NCBI GenBank assembly: GCA_022361095.1
Contig: JAKSBO010001168.1
Coordinates: 1-5,447 of the forward strand
Length of the DNA: 5,447 nucleotides
Source: Desulfobacterales bacterium
Lineage (GTDB): Bacteria; Desulfobacterota; Desulfobacteria; Desulfobacterales; Desulfobacteraceae
Direction of reading: 5' to 3'
Position numbers and translations under genes: made by a program
The notes under the pieces: model-generated
Seen by the model: only the letters and a program-made list of their open reading frames with translations
Databases searched by the model: none
Told to the model about the DNA's origin: nothing
Shown here: piece by piece, positions 1 to 5,447 of the stretch
Layout: the number at the start of each line of letters is the position of its first letter
Position numbering within the stretch: the first letter of the stretch is position 1

Positions 1-222
1 ATTTATTACTTCAGTGAAAAAATGTACCTGCCGCATGTTTATGTGTTAGGCATCCTTTACGCCGTATTTATTTTTTATGCCATTGGCGCGGCTGATTATT
101 TAAATGGGGGGGATTCAGTATTTGCAAAACCGTCCGGTGCATTTATCGAATTCTTAAGACAGCCCGGCGGCATCAGCGAATTTTTACAAAAGACCGCCAA
201 TAGTTTGACAGGAAGCTGGTGA
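1..222 (+). CDS. C-terminal part of an unrecognised membrane protein (5' end outside window)
   Basis: The frame is open from base 1 to a TGA at 220-222 and gives 73 visible residues. The first ATG is at 22-24, but seven sense codons precede it with no stop and there is no convincing ribosome binding site before it. I therefore read this as the tail of a longer gene. Visible residues about 12-31 form one strongly hydrophobic stretch (HVYVLGILYAVFIFYAIGAA), a likely transmembrane helix. About 40 more polar residues follow, including a Gly/Pro-containing segment, ending in SLTGSW. A run of seven G (106-112) encodes part of the Asn-Gly-Gly-Asp stretch just after the helix. I do not recognise the family and assign no function. 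A stand-alone 66-residue membrane peptide starting at base 22 is a less likely alternative. The gene converges on the HD-GYP regulator across a hairpin-rich spacer. Confidence 0.55.
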   Translation: MYYFSEKMYLPHVYVLGILYAVFIFYAIGAADYLNGGDSVFAKPSGAFIEFLRQPGGISEFLQKTANSLTGSW

Positions 223-240
223 TAAAAATTTTACAACGCC

Positions 241-368
241 TGGTGTTTGGGTAAAAATTACCCAGATGCAAGGCGCAGGAAAATTTGTAACCGGATGAAC
301 CTTACGGTTGTGAAGATTACGAATTTTTCTGCAACGCCGCAGGTGGGTGATTTTTTGCCCAAACACTA
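241..368. repeat. Long imperfect palindrome between convergent genes
   Basis: Nearly the whole spacer folds back on itself. The outer arms are a perfect 9-base pair: gtgtttggg at 243-251 against cccaaacac at 358-366. Pairing continues inward through an A-run (253-257) against a T-run (351-356), then ttaccca (258-264) against tgggtga (344-350), with G-T wobbles. Further in, aaaatttgtaa (280-290) matches ttacgaattttt (317-328). An inner aaccg (289-293) / cggtt (305-309) stem can close an 11-base loop, competing with the last few pairs of that arm. The right end meets the TAG stop (366-368) of the regulator gene, and the left end lies 18 bases past the stop of the plus-strand gene. It could act as a bidirectional transcript-end structure, but no clean T-tract follows it on either strand. 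Its length and internal mismatches fit a dispersed palindromic (REP- or MITE-like) element equally well. That interpretation is inference. Confidence 0.65.
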
Positions 369-1739
369 AGTGAGATTGCCGTTTTTCAGTGTTTTCATAT
401 ACCTGAAAAAAGCAGGTGCAACCGTTGGACAAAAATGGGAGCCAACGCCTTCGGTGATGATCTGGAGTGCCTTGTCCACGGGTATGCTGTCCCGATACGG
501 CCTGTCGCTGGTCAATGCATCAAACACGTCGGCAACGGCGATAATTCTTCCGATTAAGGGAATATCTTCTCCCTTCAAGCCGTTGGGATACCCTGTACCG
601 TCCCAGCGTTCGTGATGGGAAGATGCCGCAACAAGGACATCTTTCATGCCGGGTAACGGTTTGAGGATCTCCTGAACCACGACGGTATGGGTTTGAATGT
701 GCTCAAATTCCTCCTTTGTCAGTTTACCCGGTTTGAGCAGCACATTGTCACGAATACCGATCTTACCTAAATCATGGAGGCTTGCAGCGATCTGAAGACG
801 ATGCATTTCCGTATCAGAGAACCCAAGTTCCTTACCAATGGCCAGGGAAATTCTGGTAACGGCTTCGGAATGGCCCCGGGTGTATTTGTCCCGGGCCTCC
901 AATGCGTTAATCAGACTGGCGATGGAGCCAATGGTCAACTTCTGTTCTAAAACAAGGCGCTCCCGTTCTTCAAGCATACGCTGAAAATGATCTGAAAGCA
1001 GCTTTTCTACGGTAACGACAAGCATATCCACATTAAACGGTTTGACAATAAACGCAGTGACGCCCTCCCTGATAAGCCCTCTCATCACCGGCTTGTCGCC
1101 AAGTGAACTCATCACCACAATGGGTAAAAATTTATATTTTGTCGTATTGAGTAATCTGCGGCAAAGTTCATCGCCGTTCAGCCGGGGCATATTAAGATCC
1201 GTAAGCAAAATATCGGGCGTGACATCATCAATGATGTCAAGGGCATGCTGTCCGTCATCAGCAAGAACCACGTAAAACCCGGCATCCTCAAGCCCCTGTT
1301 TGGTCACGGTCTGAATGGTTTTGTTGTCTTCAACCACAAGTATGGTTTTTTCTTTGACAAACGTGCATCTGTTCATCACGCTTTCAATGCGCGGAATAAG
1401 CTCTTTATTTGCCATGCGTTTGGGCACATATGCATCGGCACCGACCTTAAAACCGTTTTCAATATCAGCGTCCGTATCAAGGGAGCTTAAAACAATCACT
1501 GGAATATGTGCCGTTTCCGGATTTGATTTAACCCATTCACAAAACTCTAATCCGGACATGTTCGGCATATCCACATCCGTAATCACCAGATCAAACTGGC
1601 CTGCTCTCAACGCTTCCTGCCCCTGGAAAGCATCGGACGCTGTTACCGTATGGATACCTGCAGGGCTCAACAACGCTCTCACAGCAAAAAGAGCGGACCT
1701 GGAATCGTCAACAATAAGCACATTGGCTTTTTTCATCAT
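366..1739 (-). CDS. Response regulator with two receiver domains and an HD-GYP phosphodiesterase domain
   Basis: Predicted soluble cytoplasmic regulator of 457 residues. Receiver 1 spans about residues 5-124, with acidic pocket D11/D12, phospho-acceptor D55 (in TDVDMP), S85 and K107. Receiver 2 spans about 131-250, with E137/D138, D181 (in TDLNMP), S211 and K233. Both keep the D+30 / D+52 spacing of CheY-like domains, so both look able to accept phosphate. A helical linker (about 250-285) leads to an HD-GYP domain (about 285-448) with H290, H322-D323, K326, H351, HHE at 375-377, DG at 380-381, GYP at 383-385 and D404. These are the expected metal and signature residues. The family hydrolyses cyclic-di-GMP to pGpG or GMP, and some members act on cGAMP. 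Two adjacent ATG codons are possible starts. GAGG at 1744-1747 lies 4 bases before the first and 7 before the second (1734-1736), so the second may be the real start. It is the last gene of the SpoVR/PrkA-like cluster. No histidine kinase partner is in the window. Confidence 0.95.
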   Translation of the reverse strand: MMKKANVLIVDDSRSALFAVRALLSPAGIHTVTASDAFQGQEALRAGQFDLVITDVDMPNMSGLEFCEWVKSNPETAHIPVIVLSSLDTDADIENGFKVGADAYVPKRMANKELIPRIESVMNRCTFVKEKTILVVEDNKTIQTVTKQGLEDAGFYVVLADDGQHALDIIDDVTPDILLTDLNMPRLNGDELCRRLLNTTKYKFLPIVVMSSLGDKPVMRGLIREGVTAFIVKPFNVDMLVVTVEKLLSDHFQRMLEERERLVLEQKLTIGSIASLINALEARDKYTRGHSEAVTRISLAIGKELGFSDTEMHRLQIAASLHDLGKIGIRDNVLLKPGKLTKEEFEHIQTHTVVVQEILKPLPGMKDVLVAASSHHERWDGTGYPNGLKGEDIPLIGRIIAVADVFDALTSDRPYRDSIPVDKALQIITEGVGSHFCPTVAPAFFRYMKTLKNGNLT

Positions 1740-1784
1740 CCAGCCTCAATTGTTTTTATATTCATCTTTAAAACCGCCTGACAG
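1740..1784 (-). other. Short intergenic gap, PrkA-like gene to HD-GYP gene
   Basis: About 45 bases separate the stop of the PrkA-like gene from the regulator start. The gap is AT-rich and carries the GAGG ribosome binding site (1744-1747). I see no T-tract terminator, so transcription probably reads through, and the three genes are likely co-transcribed. A separate weak internal promoter cannot be excluded by eye. Confidence 0.5.
1744..1747 (-). promoter_or_regulatory. Ribosome binding site of the HD-GYP regulator gene
   Basis: The minus strand reads TTGAGGCTGGATGATG. GAGG is 4 bases from the first ATG and 7 from the second. The better spacing favours the second ATG (protein one residue shorter), although ribosomes could use either. 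Confidence 0.55.
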
Positions 1785-4121
1785 TCAGGTATCCTTAAAT
1801 TTATTGGCCAGATCATTATCAATTACATAAATACAGATCTCATTGGCACCCTGCTGTGAATACTCAAATTTATTTACCAGATTGTCGATTAAAAATTTCA
1901 CATCGCGTTTAATGCGTTTGTCATGGGCTTTAAAATCTTCAGTATCAAAATCCTTTATGGCCTGCCTGAAATTTGTATTGTCAATAAAAGGCTCCAATAC
2001 CCGTTTTTTTAAATTATGAACATACCGTTCATACAGGGTTTGGAACAGCCGGGTCTGCTCAATGTCCTTTGCCTCAATCATGATCTCGTGGGAAAGCGTA
2101 AAACCCGTATATTCCTTTAATACATCCAGACGCATCCCCTGACGCCGTTTTTTATCAGCACTTTCAGATAGAAGTCTGATTTCAATGGTTTCAAGAAATG
2201 CCTCGGTGACATGAATTTCTTCTTTGGTAAAAATACAGTCCACAACAGAACCGATTTCATTGGTCACAGCGGAAATATAATTTTTTATATCCTTTGCGAT
2301 CTGCTCCTCATTGTAATAGTAAAGGGACTCTTTGACCTGCTGGAGAATGGAATAATCATACATCCTTAGAAGTGAAGACAAAAACCCCTGGGGAACCATC
2401 TTGCGTATGGGTTCTTCAAGTTTATTGAAAAACGTACATAAATCAAGCATGTTAATGAGCTTATCTTCCTTGACAAATTTTGAATAGAACCGGTCAAAAA
2501 GCTTTATGGAATCCCGGCCGGATAATCCATGTTTCCCATACTCTTCGGACTCGACAATGATTTTTTTCATCATCTTTTTATCAAGCGCCTTTTTGTCCTC
2601 GTCATTGAGCCATTTAGGAATGCTCCCCCTGAAAATTTCCATGAGCAGCAAAATAAGCTCTTCATCGCAGAAGTTGAGGTACTTTTTCGGATCTTTTATC
2701 CATTGTTCCAAGGCAAGGGATTTTTTCCCGATCCGGGTACAGATAATAATTCGTGCAAAATTTTCAAGCACCATAGGCAGAAAGCTGCTTTCAATATGCC
2801 GGCCAAAAATATTCAGGTAAATTTTCACTTCAGTGGTTACATCAAGAACGTATGGGATATCTATATACTGAATACGGTCTTCAAAAGAGGGAAAATCTTT
2901 CAGATTCTGTTTATCCTCGGGATTCATGAGAGCAAAAAACAAGGCCTCCACATGCTCTTCAACATTTTCCACCTTATGAATCGCCTCTGAAATAATATTG
3001 TGAAGCTCAACCATTCGTTCCACATTGTGCGACTTAATATCCATGAGCGCATAGATGCCGTTATGGACTTTTGCATAGGAAGAATAAATATAATTAATAA
3101 CGTTGGAATCCTGGAAAAGCGCATTAATACGGCTTTGGAGCATCTGGTTGAGAATAACGTTACGCCGCAGCGGCCTGTCTCCGGGATTGAAAACGGAGAT
3201 GCCGTTGCCAAGCCGTCGGTTAAAATAATAGGGTCTGGCATAGAGCATATCAAATACCTTGGCCGGCTTGCCCAGGCGCTCCAAAAGGCTCTGATATATA
3301 GAGGCGCACACTGTGCAGACTTCATCTCTAAATACCCATTCATACTGTTTTTCCGTGAACAGCTTCCATTTAAATTCATCGTTTTTTATCAATTCGTCCA
3401 GAACAGCACGTCTCTGGTCTTTGGGAATCACCAGGAAAGGGTTGTCATGACACAAACAGGGAATTTCAATGAATTCAGGCTCCGGGCCTTCGAAATCCAC
3501 CTCTTGCTGATCCGGGCCCGACTTCATTTCCGTTGAAGTTGAATCACTGTCAATATACTGGATCAATTTTTCAAAGGAAGACAAGCGCATCAAAGACTGT
3601 TCAGGGCCTTTCAGTTTTTTAACATCCAGACGCCAGACCACTTCGTAGCGTAACCCCTCCTGGGTATTGGCATACTGCTCAAATTTTTCCAGAAGATTAT
3701 TTAAAAAAGTGGATTTCCCGCATCCGTGGGGACCGTAAAACACATAGATCCTGTTCTGCTGGTTACCGTGACGCAGGTAGTCCATCTGTTTCATAAACCG
3801 GTTGGCAAACAGCATATCCGGAAAATACGGTGTATCCGAACCCTCCATGAAAAGCGTACCGGTATCATATTTGGTAATGGCCGAATGATCTATATCATTT
3901 TCGATTTCAGTTACATGCTTTTTAATCATGTCATGAAATGACTGAAAAATATTTCTTAAAATACCCGAAGGATTGGCATTTAACAGTTGCAAAAATTCCT
4001 GGAAGGTTACCGGTTTATGCCGCTGATAATCCTGGATGTTCCGGTTTAAAAAATCCAGGGCCTGGGTTACGGACCCAGCTGCATCGGAATCTACAGAAGT
4101 GGTATTGGTATCCATGGTCAT
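1785..4121 (-). CDS. prkA: Divergent PrkA/YeaG-type AAA+ serine protein kinase homologue
   Basis: Predicted cytoplasmic protein of 778 residues, larger than typical PrkA/YeaG (about 630-680). The N-terminus (about 40-70, TFQEFLQLLNANP then a DMIKKH stretch) resembles the start of PrkA proteins. A Walker A loop, GPHGCGKST, sits at 130-138 after a hydrophobic strand. Residues 218-248 (IPCLCHDNPFLVIPKDQRR) match the PrkA segment usually written CPxHxxPLxLIP. CxxC at 269-272, GISVFNPGD at 307-315, NGIYALMDI (354-362) and DRIQYIDIPYVL (415-426) follow in family order, so the AAA+ part is about 90-440. Residues 525-778 match the helical C-terminal half of PrkA (HGLSGRD near 531; an ICIYVI segment near the end). 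PrkA was described as a serine kinase from weak kinase similarity; its true activity is less certain than its ATPase fold. An acidic insert lies at about 185-215. The ATG overlaps the SpoVR stop as ATGA, and a second ATG lies at 4113-4115. The family assignment comes from motif order recalled from memory, not a search. Confidence 0.8.
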   Translation of the reverse strand: MTMDTNTTSVDSDAAGSVTQALDFLNRNIQDYQRHKPVTFQEFLQLLNANPSGILRNIFQSFHDMIKKHVTEIENDIDHSAITKYDTGTLFMEGSDTPYFPDMLFANRFMKQMDYLRHGNQQNRIYVFYGPHGCGKSTFLNNLLEKFEQYANTQEGLRYEVVWRLDVKKLKGPEQSLMRLSSFEKLIQYIDSDSTSTEMKSGPDQQEVDFEGPEPEFIEIPCLCHDNPFLVIPKDQRRAVLDELIKNDEFKWKLFTEKQYEWVFRDEVCTVCASIYQSLLERLGKPAKVFDMLYARPYYFNRRLGNGISVFNPGDRPLRRNVILNQMLQSRINALFQDSNVINYIYSSYAKVHNGIYALMDIKSHNVERMVELHNIISEAIHKVENVEEHVEALFFALMNPEDKQNLKDFPSFEDRIQYIDIPYVLDVTTEVKIYLNIFGRHIESSFLPMVLENFARIIICTRIGKKSLALEQWIKDPKKYLNFCDEELILLLMEIFRGSIPKWLNDEDKKALDKKMMKKIIVESEEYGKHGLSGRDSIKLFDRFYSKFVKEDKLINMLDLCTFFNKLEEPIRKMVPQGFLSSLLRMYDYSILQQVKESLYYYNEEQIAKDIKNYISAVTNEIGSVVDCIFTKEEIHVTEAFLETIEIRLLSESADKKRRQGMRLDVLKEYTGFTLSHEIMIEAKDIEQTRLFQTLYERYVHNLKKRVLEPFIDNTNFRQAIKDFDTEDFKAHDKRIKRDVKFLIDNLVNKFEYSQQGANEICIYVIDNDLANKFKDT

Positions 4122-5447
4122 GCCACCTCCCGTCTGTTTAACTTCCGTTTATCCATTATATAACATACCCGCTGCCACTTGATTTTTTTGCGAACATCAG
4201 GGTCTGCAGTTGTCCCTGCCCCACCTGCAGACGGATCCAGAAAATGACTTTGCGGGGCCGTTTCCTGTTCTTTTCCAACCGGTATGCTGGTCTCAAGATA
4301 GACAGGCCCCCCCCATAAAAATTCAATACCGATCATGGTATTTTCAATAAAATCCGCTTTAAGGGGCTTGTTTTCAAATTGATGAACAAGGTGAAGCAGA
4401 CCGTCTTTGGTTTTTTCCTCATCCACATATATCACCGGTGGATGATACAGGGTGTCGATGACCATATTTTTATAATCGCCGGCTTTCTTGGATTTAATAT
4501 AGTATTGCCATGTCATGCGTTCCCTGTTTAAACGCTTGCCGGTAACAAACAGCTTGTAATGGTCTATAAATTCCTGATCCACAAATTTGTTTATAAATGT
4601 GAAATCATTCATATTCTCCCTGACTTTAAATATAAAATCGTGGCCGTTTTTCTCTCCTTTATCAAACTGTTGCCTCTTTTTCTCATCTTTGAGGCGAAAA
4701 TATTCAAGGGAATAGCATCCCCTGTCCTGCATATCCTCGATATGTTCAAACAGGCGCAAACCCAAGGCATAAGGGTTGAGCCCGACCTTGGGCAGCGAGG
4801 TTACCATGGCATTGACCTTTGCAAAATCCGCTTCATGGCCGCGGATGCGTTCATCTTTCATGAACAAATACTCGTGCCAGTAACTGGCCCAGCCTTCATT
4901 CATAATCTTTGTACGGATCTGGGGCTGAAAGTACAATGAGGTGTCGCGAACGATCTGAATTACCGATTTCATCCACTGGTTCTCCTCGGCCCGTAAGAAT
5001 GAGGAATGCCTGATAATATACTCCATGACGTCCAGGACAGGCTTCTCCTTGCCCTTTCTCATTTTTTTATACATCTGCTCAAACTCCGGGTACTGGGAAA
5101 GAACCGGCTCAAAAAATTTGGCAATGTTATTTTTACACGCATTGAATCTTTCAATTTCTTTTAAGTAGGTATTGTGGGACACCTGTTTTATTTTCTGCAA
5201 AAAAACATCAAAATAGTAATCCTGCCTGGATAACCTTACAGCAGGCTGATTCCGGACTCTCAACAGACTGTCCAGCGCTTTGTTATAGCCCACCAGGTTA
5301 TCCATCCCCCTGGAAAATTCAATAACATAATCCACCCATCGCTGACCCTTTTCACTTCTAAGCTGGGCGATCAGGCGCTTATCGGCGAGCGCCTGGCCGG
5401 TGAGGTCAATATCCCATGTATTTGCAAAAAATAAATTATTCTGAAAA
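4118..5447 (-). CDS. spoVR: SpoVR-family (YcgB-like) protein, N-terminus outside window
   Basis: The frame stays open to the right edge, so the gene enters from beyond base 5447. 442 residues are visible, ending at TGA 4118-4120. Bacillus SpoVR has about 470 residues and E. coli YcgB about 510, so probably 30-70 residues are missing. A GTG at 5333-5335 could be mistaken for a start, but the 37 codons before it read NNLFFANTWDIDLTGQ and onward, a normal SpoVR N-terminal region. Family hallmarks in visible numbering are MNEGWASYWHE at about 182-192, LNPYALGLRLFEHIE at about 223-237, the DFTFINKFVDQEFIDH stretch near 281-296, and a basic C-terminus (KKIKWQRVCYIMDKRKLNRR). SpoVR is needed for spore cortex formation in Bacillus, and homologues are widespread in non-sporulating bacteria. 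Its biochemical activity is unknown. It is the first visible gene of the cluster and translationally overlaps the PrkA-like gene. A run of eight G on the coding strand (4307-4314) encodes part of WGGP. Confidence 0.93.
   Translation of the reverse strand, partial: FQNNLFFANTWDIDLTGQALADKRLIAQLRSEKGQRWVDYVIEFSRGMDNLVGYNKALDSLLRVRNQPAVRLSRQDYYFDVFLQKIKQVSHNTYLKEIERFNACKNNIAKFFEPVLSQYPEFEQMYKKMRKGKEKPVLDVMEYIIRHSSFLRAEENQWMKSVIQIVRDTSLYFQPQIRTKIMNEGWASYWHEYLFMKDERIRGHEADFAKVNAMVTSLPKVGLNPYALGLRLFEHIEDMQDRGCYSLEYFRLKDEKKRQQFDKGEKNGHDFIFKVRENMNDFTFINKFVDQEFIDHYKLFVTGKRLNRERMTWQYYIKSKKAGDYKNMVIDTLYHPPVIYVDEEKTKDGLLHLVHQFENKPLKADFIENTMIGIEFLWGGPVYLETSIPVGKEQETAPQSHFLDPSAGGAGTTADPDVRKKIKWQRVCYIMDKRKLNRREVA
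4124..4131 (-). promoter_or_regulatory. Ribosome binding site of the PrkA-like gene, inside the end of spoVR
   Basis: Read on the minus strand, the last SpoVR codons contain GGGAGGTG, a near-perfect Shine-Dalgarno match. Its GGAGG core ends 4 bases before the ATG at 4119-4121 and 10 bases before the ATG at 4113-4115. The first start gives the ATGA stop/start overlap typical of translational coupling; the second is also plausible by spacing. Confidence 0.7.

Noticed and set aside
184..432. Minus-strand open frame across the palindrome
   Set aside because: It runs through the repeat and into the end of the regulator in another frame, with low-complexity, basic, cysteine-scattered translation and no family resemblance.
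1777..1789. Small perfect palindrome cctgacagtcagg at the end of the PrkA-like gene, considered as terminator or operator
   Set aside because: Six-base arms around a single base make at most a five-pair stem, it overlaps the stop codon, and no T-tract follows on the minus strand. It could easily be chance.
1315..1830. Plus-strand open frame of 171 codons opposite the regulator
   Set aside because: It is antisense to the two receiver domains, spans the intergenic gap, has no recognisable domain, and lies over a gene with full motif support.
3000..3536. Plus-strand open frame of 178 codons (and another at 2529-2990) opposite the PrkA-like gene
   Set aside because: Both are shadows of the real coding strand with no recognisable domain; the minus strand carries continuous PrkA motifs here.
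5333..5335. GTG as start codon of the SpoVR gene
   Set aside because: The same frame stays open to the window edge and the 37 upstream codons read as normal SpoVR N-terminal sequence, so the true start lies outside.

Overview
The window carries three consecutive minus-strand genes that look like one operon, plus the tail of a gene entering from the left on the plus strand. In transcription order the minus-strand genes are a SpoVR-family gene (5' end outside the window), a divergent PrkA/YeaG-type AAA+ 'serine protein kinase' gene, and a tandem-receiver HD-GYP response regulator gene. SpoVR and the PrkA-like gene overlap by 4 bases (ATGA). The regulator follows after a gap of about 45 bases. 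No promoter for the operon is visible, so it must lie beyond the right edge.

Layout: 1-222 (+) is the C-terminal end of an unrecognised, probably membrane-anchored protein. 223-365 is a convergent intergenic space almost filled by a long imperfect palindrome (about 241-368), whose right edge coincides with the stop codon of the regulator. 366-1739 (-) is the REC-REC-HD-GYP protein, 1785-4121 (-) the 778-residue PrkA-like protein, and 4118-5447 (-) the SpoVR-family protein.

Known background: PrkA/YeaG and SpoVR/YcgB proteins occur together, usually with a DUF444 (YeaH) protein, in many bacteria, and are tied to sporulation in Bacillus and to stationary-phase or starvation responses in enterobacteria. 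HD-GYP domains are cyclic-di-GMP (or related dinucleotide) phosphodiesterases. What stands out here is a two-receiver HD-GYP output protein placed behind a divergent SpoVR-PrkA pair. The inference is a stress or dormancy module that also lowers cyclic-di-GMP, or is sensed and tuned by phosphorelay.

Organism: moderate GC, a two-receiver HD-GYP protein and the general protein flavour suggest a Gram-negative environmental bacterium, perhaps a Desulfobacterota (Desulfobacterales) member. This is a low-confidence impression, not a demonstrated assignment.
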